Positions 8,428-17,932 of a stretch of 53,801 nucleotides of DNA are shown here, one piece after another. A program made the translations under genes and the position numbers. Each line of letters begins with the position of its first letter. Position 1 is the stretch's first letter. The DNA is from an uncultured Lachnospiraceae bacterium (lineage in GTDB: Bacteria > Bacillota > Clostridia > Lachnospirales > Lachnospiraceae), in the NCBI GenBank assembly GCA_947174495.1, contig CAMWJC010000014.1:1-53801 (forward strand), read 5' to 3'. The notes beneath the pieces are model-generated. The model was not told the origin of the DNA. It did not search any database and saw only the letters and a program-made list of their open reading frames with translations.

Positions 8428-8577
8428 TTACTCCTGTTCTTCTGTTCTAGGTTTATCCATCATCTTAATTAATATATCCGCCATATCTGTCAAATCCTGA
8501 TTATAAATGGCTTCCTCTGCATCCTCCACCTCTAGGCTCGGATGGAATTTCCTTAATTCTTCTTCAAAATCAATCAT
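8428..8577 (-). CDS. Small acidic protein of 49 residues between folC and the TPR gene
   Basis: A short frame begins MIDFEEELRKFHPSLEVED and ends PRTEEQE. It overlaps the folC stop by eight bases and stops four bases before the zinc-ribbon TPR gene, whose AGGAG ribosome site lies in its last codons. Tight packing on both sides and no internal stop support a real coupled gene. It is strongly acidic with amphipathic helices and may be a partner of the TPR protein, but this is inference from context only. Confidence 0.7.
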   Translation of the reverse strand: MIDFEEELRKFHPSLEVEDAEEAIYNQDLTDMADILIKMMDKPRTEEQE

Positions 8578-9871
8578 CCTGCATTCTCCTCATCAGGGAC
8601 TTAACCTGTCCTATCAAATACAATGATCCGACAACATATGCAGTATCCTCACTTGTTTTATCACTCAACAGCTGTTTAAGAGCTTCTCCTGCATCCTCAT
8701 GAAAGCTGCATCTGATATCCTCATACTGCTCCCATATTCTCGTAAGCTCATCTATTGAAGCGCTTCTGTCTGTCTCTAACACTGTCACAACTGCCTGCGC
8801 AAAAAGACCTGAATCTTCTATCATCTGAATCATTTTTCTGTAACGCTTGTCCGTCACAACACCAAAAAGTAAAATTCTTTTTCCGATACAGCCATCCCTT
8901 GCAGCTGTACGCAAAAAAGCTTCTATTCCATCTTCATTATGGGCCCCATCCAAAAAAACACCGGGAATTGCCTCTTCCATCCTGCCCGGCCAACAAGCCG
9001 CCCACACTCCCCTCCTAATGACATCGGGAGTAATCTTTTTATCTTTGAGTTCCTGAGCCGCCAGAATTGCCAATGAGGCATTTTCTATCTGATAAAGCGC
9101 AGAAGTGTTCAAAGAAAGACTAACATAATTATAATAACCAGTATGCAGGGAAAAATCAATGGTTTTATTCTTTATATTCACATTCAAAATCTGATCTTTT
9201 CCGAGCATGATCGCCGGACTATTCTTTTTTTTGGCATATTCGGTCAAAATTCCTGTAACTTCTGTTCTTCTGTCTGGAAACACCACCGGGATATTTTCTT
9301 TGATAATTCCCGCTTTTTCCGCTGCGATCTGTTCCAGGGTATCTCCAAGATACTGCATATGATCATATCCGATCTGCGTAATCACACACACAGCCGGGTT
9401 TAAAATACTGTTTGTAGCATCTAACCTTCCCCCCAGCCCGGTCTCCAACAGAATATAGTCCGGCTGTTTTTCTCCAAAATAACACATTGCCATTAAAAAT
9501 AAAAATTCAAAATAGGAAGGATGAGATAAGTCATACTTCCCACTCTCCTCTGCCATTTTCCTGACAAGGGTAAATATTCTGACAAAATCCTCCTTTGCTA
9601 TCAGCTCTCCATTAATACTGATCCTTTCCCGCATGCTTTCAAGATGCGGAGAAATGAACATTCCCACACTCCTTTTCCCTTCCGTCAGGATAGCACGTAA
9701 ATAAGCACAAACGGAACCTTTTCCGTTTGTGCCTGCTACATGAATAATTTTGCTTTTTAAGGAATTCCCTGTAAGAAGAGAAAGCATTCTGCCTGTGTCT
9801 TCTACGGTATTTTTTGCCGCAAACCTGGGAATCTCTTCTATATATTTTACCGCTTCCTCATAAGATACCAT
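8570..9871 (-). CDS. folC: Folylpolyglutamate synthase / dihydrofolate synthase
   Basis: A 433-residue Mur-ligase-family enzyme that adds glutamate to folates (and to dihydropteroate in bifunctional forms). The ATP loop is G47-TNGKGS53; the family motif around ETGLGGRLDATN and the C-terminal FLDGAHNEDG stretch are both present. Length is normal. It lies about 35 bp after the DUF342 gene and overlaps the following small gene, so it is in the middle of a four-gene operon. Confidence 0.95.
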   Translation of the reverse strand: MVSYEEAVKYIEEIPRFAAKNTVEDTGRMLSLLTGNSLKSKIIHVAGTNGKGSVCAYLRAILTEGKRSVGMFISPHLESMRERISINGELIAKEDFVRIFTLVRKMAEESGKYDLSHPSYFEFLFLMAMCYFGEKQPDYILLETGLGGRLDATNSILNPAVCVITQIGYDHMQYLGDTLEQIAAEKAGIIKENIPVVFPDRRTEVTGILTEYAKKKNSPAIMLGKDQILNVNIKNKTIDFSLHTGYYNYVSLSLNTSALYQIENASLAILAAQELKDKKITPDVIRRGVWAACWPGRMEEAIPGVFLDGAHNEDGIEAFLRTAARDGCIGKRILLFGVVTDKRYRKMIQMIEDSGLFAQAVVTVLETDRSASIDELTRIWEQYEDIRCSFHEDAGEALKQLLSDKTSEDTAYVVGSLYLIGQVKSLMRRMQDD

Positions 9872-9906
9872 CCTGCAGTCCTCTCCAAATTATCACTTAT
9901 CCTTCC

Positions 9907-11460
9907 TTAAGAATAAGCAATCACATTACTTTCAATTCTTCCTCCCAGCAAGAAGTACTTCATAAAACAGGTGGTATGTTCCACCGGCATCTGGGATATT
10001 CCAAGACTGATCAACGTTCCCTGGTATATATTACCACCTATCACAATCTCGGCGTTTAAACTGTCTTTTATTACCTTCTCAAGTTCCTGAAATTCATTTC
10101 TGCCTTCTTCCCATTCCTCCATCAGCGCATTTCGACTCTGTTCCATCGGTTCCAGCTTTGATGATAATTCCGCCTCATCGGTATACTTCTTCCGACATTC
10201 GTCTATTTCCGCCGCCAATTCCTTAACCTGTCCCGAGATTTCTTTATTTCTCTTCTTAAGCTGCTGTGCTCTCTGGTATATTTCTTTGTTACAACCGGCA
10301 TGCACCACGGTCCGAACTTCCGATGTATCCCCCACCTCTGCTGCCTTGATTCCCTTTTCCGCATGAGTATAGCCGCCGATGATTGCCCCCTTCTTTCCAG
10401 TAAGTATCACATATTCATCTGCGGAAATTCTGGAATTCATTATCACATTTGCCTGAACGCTCTCCCCTGCCGTAGCAATTGTATCTTCAATAAAATCTGC
10501 AAAAATATTTCCCTTGGCGGAAATCTTTGCTTTCCTTGCTCCCTGAATACCTTGGCAAAGCAAAATATCCCCGCCGGCAAACAGATCGACCTCCTCTGCG
10601 GCTCCCCTGATCTCGATGTTTCTACCGGCACGGATAGTTACTCCTGCCTCCAAATTTCCATGGATCAATACATCACCCCGAAATTCTACTTTTCCGGTAA
10701 TCAGAGTGACATCACCGTGAATCTCATGAACGTTCTGGATATCAATTCCTCCATCCCGGATCTCGATCTTGCCATCCTTTGCGGCAAGATAAACGTCCGG
10801 ATCATCCGGTGAAACAACCACCTGTCCCTTAAGTTCTGGTATCTCCTTTGCTGCCTCTGCCTTAATCACATTTCCCTTCACATCATAGCCGTCCTGTCCT
10901 GCATGAGCATGATGATAAACAGCAACCGGATCACCCGCTTTAATATTTTCCAGAGTACACATACTTGCATAGTCCACGCTGCCATCCGGTTTAGTCTCCG
11001 GTGCACAGTAACGCTCCGGACTGAATTTATACTCGTAATATCCGTTCTGACCATGGACAACCACCTGTCCTGCAGCCACCTCAATTTCTCTCCGGTATAC
11101 CTTTTTACGAATCACTGCTGTCAGATTCGACTGATGCAATCCTGTGGTCACACCTTTTTTCTGCAAAAAGTCAACCAACTCATCTTTTGTATAATTATCC
11201 TTCCCCTCGCCGGGAGGCATCAGGTAAAGAAAGGCATGCATATTATCATCGCTTATTCTCACATAAGAACCATTCTCTTCAATTGATAAAGGAGTCAGCT
11301 CTTCCAAAAGATTATGGTGTTTGGATTTCCTTGACGCTGCCTTGGATCTCTTTTTACCGGTGTCATCACCACTTTTATCAATATCCGCTACCAGCGCATC
11401 AACCTCTCGTCTGAGCTCCTCAACTTCCTTCTCTGATAAAAAATCCTGTTCTCTGTCCAT
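9907..11460 (-). CDS. DUF342 / FapA-family polymer-forming protein
   Basis: A 517-residue protein. I start at 11460, where AAGGAG lies eight bases upstream. An N-terminal charged region and a domain with VLV-type sheets lead into a long stretch of short glycine-punctuated beta strands (residues 230-390; GDVTLITGKVEFRGDVLIHG), the right-handed beta-helix expected of DUF342/FapA proteins. A coiled coil near 395-470 and a short C-terminal beta segment follow. The family is linked to flagellar number control or surface functions in some bacteria; the role here is not known. First gene of the operon with folC. Confidence 0.85.
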   Translation of the reverse strand: MDREQDFLSEKEVEELRREVDALVADIDKSGDDTGKKRSKAASRKSKHHNLLEELTPLSIEENGSYVRISDDNMHAFLYLMPPGEGKDNYTKDELVDFLQKKGVTTGLHQSNLTAVIRKKVYRREIEVAAGQVVVHGQNGYYEYKFSPERYCAPETKPDGSVDYASMCTLENIKAGDPVAVYHHAHAGQDGYDVKGNVIKAEAAKEIPELKGQVVVSPDDPDVYLAAKDGKIEIRDGGIDIQNVHEIHGDVTLITGKVEFRGDVLIHGNLEAGVTIRAGRNIEIRGAAEEVDLFAGGDILLCQGIQGARKAKISAKGNIFADFIEDTIATAGESVQANVIMNSRISADEYVILTGKKGAIIGGYTHAEKGIKAAEVGDTSEVRTVVHAGCNKEIYQRAQQLKKRNKEISGQVKELAAEIDECRKKYTDEAELSSKLEPMEQSRNALMEEWEEGRNEFQELEKVIKDSLNAEIVIGGNIYQGTLISLGISQMPVEHTTCFMKYFLLGGRIESNVIAYS

Positions 11461-11504
11461 TTGCTTATCTCCTTGCAGGGTACAATTCATCACTCTTATG
11501 ACAT

Positions 11505-11533
11505 ATTGTACCCTATTCCTATGGTGGTTGCAA
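11505..11533 (-). promoter_or_regulatory. Candidate promoter for the DUF342-folC operon
   Basis: Minus strand TTGCAA (11528-11533), 17-bp spacer, TACAAT (11505-11510), about 45 bp before the start codon. Confidence 0.55.
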
Positions 11534-11652
11534 ACAGATATTTACTCCAGTTTGTACGGTACTTCATTCTTATATCCATAATACGCTCTACCTTCCTATC
11601 AAAGATGATCCTCCCTACATCAATCAGAATCACTCTCTTACACAGTGTTTCT

Positions 11653-12069
11653 TTATGCTTTTTTATCAAATGAAGATATAATCTCATTGCCTGTCATTTT
11701 TATAAATGTATCTTTATCATTATGGGGAAACAGCAACTCCATATATAAATTTCCCAGCAAGCTCTTTACTTTGTCAACATCAATATTTGTAACGGGAAAA
11801 TCATTAAGCTCCAGACGTTTTAAATTCTCCAGAATTTTCTCTATGTTCTGCTGTTCAGAAGATTCCAGCTCCGTTTCATTATACGCAGATGCCGAGACTA
11901 TTGGCTCCATAATTGATTTTGTTTCAGGAATGTTGTATACAACATTTTTACATGTTTTCGCAAAACATTCCGGATCATACTCTGCCAGATATCCCAATTC
12001 ATCCATAGTCAGTGTTTTTTTATTATGTATTTTTAGATATATATTAATAAGATGAGTATCTTTTCCCAT
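11653..12069 (-). CDS. Hypothetical cytoplasmic protein
   Basis: A 138-residue protein I cannot assign. The start at 12069 is chosen for AGGAGG five to six bases upstream; a longer frame begins at 12090. It opens MGKDTHLINIYLKIHNKKTL and contains a compact, conserved-looking core (YLAEYDPECFAKTCKNVVYN). A polar linker then precedes a helical C-terminal half. No signal peptide or membrane helix is seen. It has its own promoter at 12141-12169 and the structured repeat B lies just upstream of that. The two cysteines near residue 40 could bind metal, but this is speculative. Confidence 0.75.
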   Translation of the reverse strand: MGKDTHLINIYLKIHNKKTLTMDELGYLAEYDPECFAKTCKNVVYNIPETKSIMEPIVSASAYNETELESSEQQNIEKILENLKRLELNDFPVTNIDVDKVKSLLGNLYMELLFPHNDKDTFIKMTGNEIISSFDKKA

Positions 12070-12140
12070 AATTGTCCTCCTGCGCGGCATACCATCCTTA
12101 TCATATCTGCCCCTTTATCAGTTTCCGATTCATTGCTACA

Positions 12141-12169
12141 ATTATAATCTGTTTTCAATAGAAACTCAA
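12141..12169 (-). promoter_or_regulatory. Candidate promoter for the 11653-12069 gene
   Basis: Minus strand TTGAGT (12164-12169), 17-bp spacer, TATAAT (12141-12146), 70 bp before the start codon. Confidence 0.6.
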
Positions 12170-12205
12170 TTCCTAAAAAGGCAATCTCTTATTCCAGAAT
12201 CATGA

Positions 12206-12631
12206 AATTTTCTATGCTGGGTTTCAGGGATTAATGCGAAAACCCGGATAGAATCAAATTCTACGTCACCGCGCTTCCGTTCTACAAAAAGCGTAATGGT
12301 GCTAAGTTCGTTAAGAACCTCACTAAGCACCAACGCTTTTTGAAGGGTTCCTTAAGAATTTGATTTCTATCCGGGTTAAATTATTGGCTGACGGAAAACC
12401 AGCTAAGGACTCAACTATAGTCACCCAATCCACTGTCTGGCTATTTGTAAAAAGTGGAACATTCGACTTTAGTGAAGTTACCAGTTGGGCGTTGCATTAT
12501 TTGACAGCCCAGCTCCGATGAAAAAAATCCTTGAGGAAACAATTCGCGAACGCTTTATCGAGCGTGTTGACGAAAGGATTTCTTTTCATCGGAGCGGACG
12601 TCCTACCATGTATACCCCATCTAAACGTTAA
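12206..12631 (+). mobile_element. Structured repeat, copy B (full length, left terminus worn)
   Basis: About 426 bp without coding potential. Hairpin 1: AACCCGGATAGAATCAAATT at 12241 pairs with 12356-12377 (one bulged base). Inside it, AAAAAGCGT pairs with ACGCTTTTT and TGGTGC with GCACCA. A conserved central region spans 12378-12510. Hairpin 2: 12512-12530 pairs with 12576-12595, with an inner CGCT/AGCG hairpin in the loop. The right end is CTAAACGTTAA (12621-12631), 25 bp from the valS stop. The left 11-bp terminus is no longer recognisable, but GCTnnGTTTCA matches copy C. It also fills most of the 587-bp gap between valS and the next gene. Confidence 0.88.
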
Positions 12632-12656
12632 TTTATTAAAATTAAAAATCTCATCC

Positions 12657-15317
12657 CTACTTTTTAAGCTGTCCCAGCCTCTCCTTAACCTGCTCCATCA
12701 TCTGGGTGTACTTCTCCAGCTTCGCCCGCTCCTCGGCAACCTTTGCCTCCGGTGCTTTGGACATAAACTTCTCGTTATTCAACATACCGTTTACTCTTGC
12801 TAGCTCACCGTTAAGACGCTTTTCCTCCTTCTGCAGACGTTCAATCTCCTGTGTTATGTCAACCAATTCCGCAAAAGGAATATACAACGTAGCATTTGCA
12901 ATCACCACTGATACAGCATCCTCCGCGATCCCTTCTTTATCACTCTGGATGGTCACTTCGGAAGCGGAAGCAAGAGCCGCAAAGAACAGCCTGCCTTCTG
13001 TAAATGCATTCACAATATCCTGATTTTCGCTGACTACAAACACCTGTGCCTTTTTGCTGGGCGCAACGTTCATTTCAGTCCGAACATTACGAATTCCACG
13101 AACTGCTTCTTTAATAATCTCTATATCCTTCTCTTCCTTTGCAAAGTTCCATGCTTCCCTGTACTCAGGCCACTTGGAGATCATAATGGACTCTTCCTCT
13201 GACTGTAATGTACAGAAAATTTCTTCGGTAACAAAAGGCATATAAGGGTGAAGCAGCTTTAATGCATCAATCAATACTGTCCTAAGCGTCCACAGTGCTG
13301 CGCCCTGGCTCGCCTTGTCATCGGAATTATATAAGCGGGGCTTTACCATCTCAATATACCAGTCGCAGAACTCATCCCAGATAAAATCATAAACCTTTTG
13401 AACCGCAATACCCAGCTCAAAGCTTTCCATATTGTCAGTCACATCTTTGATCAGCGTATTTAATTTTGATAAGATCCACTTATCCACCGGCTCTAATGCA
13501 GGGTCAGAAACCTTAAGCCCTTCCTCCGGCATATTCATCATAATGAAACGGGATGCATTCCAGATCTTGTTTGCAAAGTTCCGGTTCGCCTCCACCCTCT
13601 CATAATAGAAACGCATATCATTTCCCGGTGCATTTCCCGTGATCAGGGTAAGCCGAAGGGCATCGGCCCCGTACTGATCAATAATCTCCAGAGGATCAAT
13701 ACCGTTCCCTAAGGATTTACTCATCTTCCGTCCCTGAGAATCTCTTACAAGTCCGTGGAATAATACGGTCTTAAAGGGTTTTTCTCCCATCTGTTCAAAT
13801 CCGGAAAAGATCATACGGATTACCCAGAAGAAAATAATATCATATCCCGTCACCAACACATCCGTGGGATAAAAATATTTCAGATCCTCCGTCTGCTCCG
13901 GCCATCCCAAAGTTGAAAAAGGCCAAAGAGCCGAGGAAAACCATGTATCCAGTGTGTCCGGATCCTGCTCCAAATGCTCGCATCCGCATTTCGGACATTT
14001 GCCCGGTGCCTGCGGCGCAACCGTAATTTCCCCGCATTTACTGCAATAGTAAGCAGGAATCCGATGTCCCCACCAGAGCTGTCTGGAAATACACCAGTCA
14101 CGGATGTTATCCGTCCAGTTAAAATAAATCTTTTCCATTCGTTTGGGAATAAGCTGAATATCTCCACTCTTTACCGCTTCCACAGCAGGCTTAATGAGCT
14201 CATCCATCTTTACAAACCACTGCTGCTTGATCATGGGTTCAATGGTAGTCTTGCAACGGTCATGAGTTCCCACATTATGAGAATAATCTTCAATTCTAAC
14301 CAAAAGCCCCATCTCATCCAGTTCTTTAACAATGGCTTTCCTTGCCTCATAACGGTCCATTCCACAGAACTTTCCGCCGTTCTCGTTAATAGTGGCATCG
14401 TCATTTAAAATATTGATTTCCGGCAGATTGTGACGCTTTCCAACCTCAAAGTCGTTAGGGTCGTGGGCAGGAGTAATCTTTACCACACCGGTTCCAAATT
14501 CCATATCTACATAGGAATCCGCAACCACAGGAAGCTCCCTGTTCACAATAGGAAGCATCAGCTTTTTACCGATCATATCCTTATATCTCTCGTCCTCCGG
14601 GTTCACCGCCACCGCCGTATCCCCCAGCATGGTTTCCGGTCTGGTGGTTGCAAATTCCACAAACTTGGTGGTGCTCACCGTACCATCCTCTTCAATCAAC
14701 GGATACTTGATATGCCAGAAATGCCCTGCCTGCTCCGCATATTCCACCTCTGCATCAGAAATGGAGGTATTACATACCGGACACCAGTTGATAATCCTGC
14801 TTCCCTTATAGATCCAGCCCTTTTCATGCATCTTGCAGAACACTTCCGTAACTGCCTTGTTGCAGCCCTCATCCATGGTAAAGCGCTCTCTGTCCCAGTC
14901 ACAGGAACTTCCCAGCTTCTTAAGCTGGCTTACGATCCGTCCGCCATATTCCTTTTTCCAGTCCCATGCCCGCTCAAGGAATCCTTCCCTTCCGAGATCT
15001 TCCTTATTAATACCTTCTTCCTTCAGCTTCTCGATAATCTTAACCTCTGTGGCAATGCTGGCGTGATCCGTTCCTGGCTGCCATAATGCATTATATCCCT
15101 GCATCCTCTTAAACCGGATCAAAATATCCTGCATGGTATTGTCCAATGCATGCCCCATGTGAAGCTGTCCTGTAATGTTTGGGGGCGGAATCACAATGGT
15201 AAAAGGTGTTTTAGAATGATCTACCTCGGCATGAAAATACTTCTTATCCAGCCACTTCTGATAAAGTCTGTCCTCAATCCCCTTGGGATCGTAGGTTTTT
15301 GCAAGTTCTTTGCTCAT
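12657..15317 (-). CDS. valS: Valyl-tRNA synthetase
   Basis: An 886-residue class I aminoacyl-tRNA synthetase that charges tRNA-Val. HMGH is at residues 53-56 and KMSKS at 531-535. An editing domain lies between them with zinc-finger-like cysteines (CSKCG, CPKCGC near 425-446), and a C-terminal coiled coil ends the protein ([20 protein letters not shown]). I start at ATG 15317, preceded by AGGAGAG; an in-frame upstream extension to 15377 lies in the leader and lacks a ribosome site. Expression should be controlled by the T-box immediately upstream. Confidence 0.97.
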   Translation of the reverse strand: MSKELAKTYDPKGIEDRLYQKWLDKKYFHAEVDHSKTPFTIVIPPPNITGQLHMGHALDNTMQDILIRFKRMQGYNALWQPGTDHASIATEVKIIEKLKEEGINKEDLGREGFLERAWDWKKEYGGRIVSQLKKLGSSCDWDRERFTMDEGCNKAVTEVFCKMHEKGWIYKGSRIINWCPVCNTSISDAEVEYAEQAGHFWHIKYPLIEEDGTVSTTKFVEFATTRPETMLGDTAVAVNPEDERYKDMIGKKLMLPIVNRELPVVADSYVDMEFGTGVVKITPAHDPNDFEVGKRHNLPEINILNDDATINENGGKFCGMDRYEARKAIVKELDEMGLLVRIEDYSHNVGTHDRCKTTIEPMIKQQWFVKMDELIKPAVEAVKSGDIQLIPKRMEKIYFNWTDNIRDWCISRQLWWGHRIPAYYCSKCGEITVAPQAPGKCPKCGCEHLEQDPDTLDTWFSSALWPFSTLGWPEQTEDLKYFYPTDVLVTGYDIIFFWVIRMIFSGFEQMGEKPFKTVLFHGLVRDSQGRKMSKSLGNGIDPLEIIDQYGADALRLTLITGNAPGNDMRFYYERVEANRNFANKIWNASRFIMMNMPEEGLKVSDPALEPVDKWILSKLNTLIKDVTDNMESFELGIAVQKVYDFIWDEFCDWYIEMVKPRLYNSDDKASQGAALWTLRTVLIDALKLLHPYMPFVTEEIFCTLQSEEESIMISKWPEYREAWNFAKEEKDIEIIKEAVRGIRNVRTEMNVAPSKKAQVFVVSENQDIVNAFTEGRLFFAALASASEVTIQSDKEGIAEDAVSVVIANATLYIPFAELVDITQEIERLQKEEKRLNGELARVNGMLNNEKFMSKAPEAKVAEERAKLEKYTQMMEQVKERLGQLKK

Positions 15318-15379
15318 AACTGTTCTCTCCTCTCTGTTATACTTGTCCGCAGGAATTTCTCTATCGTTTTCTTCCAACG

Positions 15380-15414
15380 AAAAAATCCCTTTACGGACAA
15401 TTGTCTGTAAAGGG
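15380..15414 (-). terminator. T-box attenuator terminator of valS
   Basis: CCCTTTAC and GTAAAGGG form the stem with inner ACAATTGT, followed by a run of T on the minus strand. The first half overlaps the region reached by the antiterminator, as expected for a T-box. Confidence 0.85.
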
Positions 15415-15707
15415 CGTATTTACGCGGTACCACCTTCATTTATCACTCAGTGATTTCAAGTCTGCTTTAAAATTCCGGCTTAAAATCCTATCCTTTAACG
15501 GGGATAAAACGTGAACGCTTACTTGGAACTACCATACAGGATATCATTTGTCTCTGCCAAACCGTTCCGTTCACCGCTCCGGCTCCAAAGCTACCTTCCG
15601 CATTCCTTTTCCTGAGATCTCACAGCGCCGCACTAATCATGCGGGATCTCTTCTCTGAAGGGCAGGTAATGCGTACTCCTCTTCTTCAACGCCTTTGAAA
15701 TTAAGAT
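15380..15707 (-). promoter_or_regulatory. T-box riboswitch leader of valS
   Basis: The minus strand carries the hallmark AGGTGGTACCGCG (15423-15435) just before a terminator and about 105 bp before valS. The roughly 330-nt leader has room for stem I, with an AGTA-type element near its 5' end (GGAGTACG). A GTA valine codon within GGAAGGTAGC (15592-15594) is a possible specifier. Uncharged tRNA-Val would pair with the UGGU bulge and allow readthrough. The specifier choice is my inference. Confidence 0.9.
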
Positions 15708-15713
15708 AATCTT

Positions 15714-15742
15714 ATCTTAGTTGCCGCCTTAACTTTTGTCAA
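15714..15742 (-). promoter_or_regulatory. Promoter of the valS T-box transcript
   Basis: Minus strand TTGACA (15737-15742), 17-bp spacer, TAAGAT (15714-15719), just before the T-box leader. Confidence 0.7.
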
Positions 15743-15778
15743 GACAGATTTTCTCCAAAAATACTGTTCCCATACAAA

Positions 15779-15839
15779 ATGATGCAAAAATGATGCAACT
15801 TTGATGCTATTATGATGCAAAAATGATGCAACTTTGATG
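15779..15839 (+). repeat. Phased TGATGCAA repeats upstream of the exosortase operon
   Basis: Two identical 28-bp copies (15779-15806 and 15812-15839) start 33 bp apart. Each copy contains TGATGCAA twice, 11 bp apart, and ends in CTTTGATG. All spacings are multiples of 11 bp, so the boxes lie on one DNA face. The last TTGATG (15834) could be a -35 box with TAGATA at 15856. Likely operator for an unknown regulator. Confidence 0.65.
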
Positions 15840-15901
15840 GGATGTCATTGTACAGTAGATACAGACGAAAAACAATCAACATTCAGAAAGGTATGAACAA
15901 G

Positions 15902-17932
15902 ATGAAAAAACACCAAAGACTACTCTGCTTTCTTTTGACACTACTGATTCTTCTGGCAAACACTCCAACCGTTTACGCGGCGGAAAGTGAAACCAAAAAC
16001 GAAGATAAAACCGCTTCTCCATATTTTTATGTGGAAAGCAGTGAAATAGGCGTAGACAGTTTCCCTCTAAAAGATACCAGTGTAACGGCAAATATTGAAG
16101 GTGTTGTTGCCGATATTCATGTGGTACAAACCTACGCAAACGAAGGCACTGCTCCTATCAATGCCTGTTATCTTTTCCCAGCTTCCACTAAGGTCACGGT
16201 TCATGGAATGCAGATGCAGATTGGTGATCAAACCGTAACTGCTGTCATCAAGGAGAAAGAAGAGGCCAAGCAGGAATTTGAAGCAGCAAAAAGCAAGGGC
16301 AAGAGCGCTTCTATGCTATCCGAAGAGCGGGCAAATGTATTCAGTATGGATATTGCCAACATTATGCCCGGCGATGAGGTACGCATTGATCTCCATTATA
16401 CGGAAATGATCACGCCCACGGAAGGCACCTATCAATTTGTTTTCCCTACAGTTGTCGGTCCCCGCTATAAAGGTCCCGTGAAAGACGACAGTGGCAACCG
16501 GGATGAGTGGGCAGCTGCTCCTTATCTTACAGAAGGGACCCTTCCCACTGCCGGATACAATATTAATGTCACAGTTTCCGCCGGAGTTCCTATTTCCGCG
16601 CTGTCCAGCAGTTCACACCAAGTCAACATTGCATGGGATGATAGTTCCATAGCCCATATCTCTCTGACAAATCCTCTGGAATATGCCGGAAACCGAGACT
16701 TTATACTTGACTATAAGCTTACCGGTGAAGACATCGGAACCGGATTAACATTGAATAAAGGGGAACAGGAAAACTTCTTTATGCTGATGGTACAGCCCCC
16801 GGAACGAACCGTACTTGCGGAAATTCCCTCCAGAGAATACATCTTTGTTCTGGATGTTTCCGGCTCCATGTCCGGTTTTCCTTTAGATACCGCAAAGGAA
16901 CTAATGAAGAATCTGATTTCCGATTTGCGCGAGACAGACACTTTCAACCTGATTTTGTTCTCCGGAACCTCCTATCAGATGTCCGCCCGCTCCCTTCCTG
17001 CCACCAGCGAAAATATCACCAAGGCAGTCAAGCTGATCAGTGAACAAAGCGGGGCTGGTGGAACCGAACTATCCTCTGCACTTACGGACGCACTCGCTAT
17101 CCCATCGGATAACGACACCGCCCGCAATATTGTTATCATTACCGATGGATATATTTCGGGAGAATCCGAAATCTTTCAGCTGATCAGCGAAAATATAAAT
17201 CAGGCGGACTTCTTCTCCTTCGGGATCGGCTCTTCCGTTAACCGTTATCTGATCGAGGGAATTTCCAAGATCGGACAGGGAGAACCTTTTATCGTCACCG
17301 AGGCAAAAGAAGCCTCCGAAGCAGCAGACCGTTTCAATGCCTATATCCAGTCACCGGTTCTGACGGATATTCAAGTATCCTTTGAAGGATTTGACGCTTA
17401 CGACATAGAGCCTGCTGCCCTACCTACCTTATATGCCCAAAAACCTCTCGTTCTGCTTGGAAAATGGAAAGGAGAACCTACCGGTACCATTAAGATTTCC
17501 GGAAAAACCGGCAATGGTGATTTCTTGCAAAGTATTTCTGTCGCCGATGCGGTATACGGACACAGCAATACCCTTGGATACCTGTGGGCCCGCAAGCGGG
17601 TAGAGCGCCTGACCGATTATGGAGTAAACGGAAACAACCCGGAGGTCAAAGAAGAGGTAACACAGCTGGGGCTGTCTTACCACATGATGACTCCTTATAC
17701 TTCATTTATTGCCGTATTGGATACTGTACGAAACCCCGGCGCGGAAAGCACGGATGTGGACCAGCCTCTTCCCCTTCCTCTTTCTGTATCCAACCTGGCG
17801 GTAGGTTACCGGTCCGGTTCCGAACCGGGAGAAATGATTCTCCTTGCCGGCCTTGCCTTTATCCTGTTCATGCCATTTCTTTATAAAAAGATATACTTAC
17901 TATTACAGAACCGAAAAAGGATGAGTCTATGA
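15902..17932 (+). CDS. VIT and vWA domain surface protein with C-terminal exosortase-type sorting signal
   Basis: A 676-residue exported protein. The signal peptide (MKKHQRLLCFLLTLLILLAN, cut near VYAAES) is followed by a VIT domain (about residues 35-165; YLFPASTKVTVHGMQMQIGD) and a vWA domain with the metal site D318-V-S-G-S and later TDG. The C-terminal end is tripartite: a short SEPGE motif near residue 640, a hydrophobic helix and a basic NRKRMSL tail. This resembles PEP-CTERM/MSEP-CTERM-like sorting signals. The next gene, overlapping by four bases (ATGA), is an exosortase, so this is probably its dedicated substrate. Start: ATG at 15893 is also possible, but the AAAGG site fits 15902 better. 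Proteins with VIT plus vWA are linked to adhesion or complex assembly. Confidence 0.85.
   Translation: MKKHQRLLCFLLTLLILLANTPTVYAAESETKNEDKTASPYFYVESSEIGVDSFPLKDTSVTANIEGVVADIHVVQTYANEGTAPINACYLFPASTKVTVHGMQMQIGDQTVTAVIKEKEEAKQEFEAAKSKGKSASMLSEERANVFSMDIANIMPGDEVRIDLHYTEMITPTEGTYQFVFPTVVGPRYKGPVKDDSGNRDEWAAAPYLTEGTLPTAGYNINVTVSAGVPISALSSSSHQVNIAWDDSSIAHISLTNPLEYAGNRDFILDYKLTGEDIGTGLTLNKGEQENFFMLMVQPPERTVLAEIPSREYIFVLDVSGSMSGFPLDTAKELMKNLISDLRETDTFNLILFSGTSYQMSARSLPATSENITKAVKLISEQSGAGGTELSSALTDALAIPSDNDTARNIVIITDGYISGESEIFQLISENINQADFFSFGIGSSVNRYLIEGISKIGQGEPFIVTEAKEASEAADRFNAYIQSPVLTDIQVSFEGFDAYDIEPAALPTLYAQKPLVLLGKWKGEPTGTIKISGKTGNGDFLQSISVADAVYGHSNTLGYLWARKRVERLTDYGVNGNNPEVKEEVTQLGLSYHMMTPYTSFIAVLDTVRNPGAESTDVDQPLPLPLSVSNLAVGYRSGSEPGEMILLAGLAFILFMPFLYKKIYLLLQNRKRMSL

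Noticed and set aside
11496-11687. 63-residue minus-strand frame upstream of the DUF342 gene
   Set aside because: It overlaps the end of the 11653-12069 gene and contains the DUF342 promoter; no ribosome site or family resemblance.
12706-13023. Plus-strand frames within valS
   Set aside because: Shadows of the valS coding strand without ribosome sites or recognisable domains.
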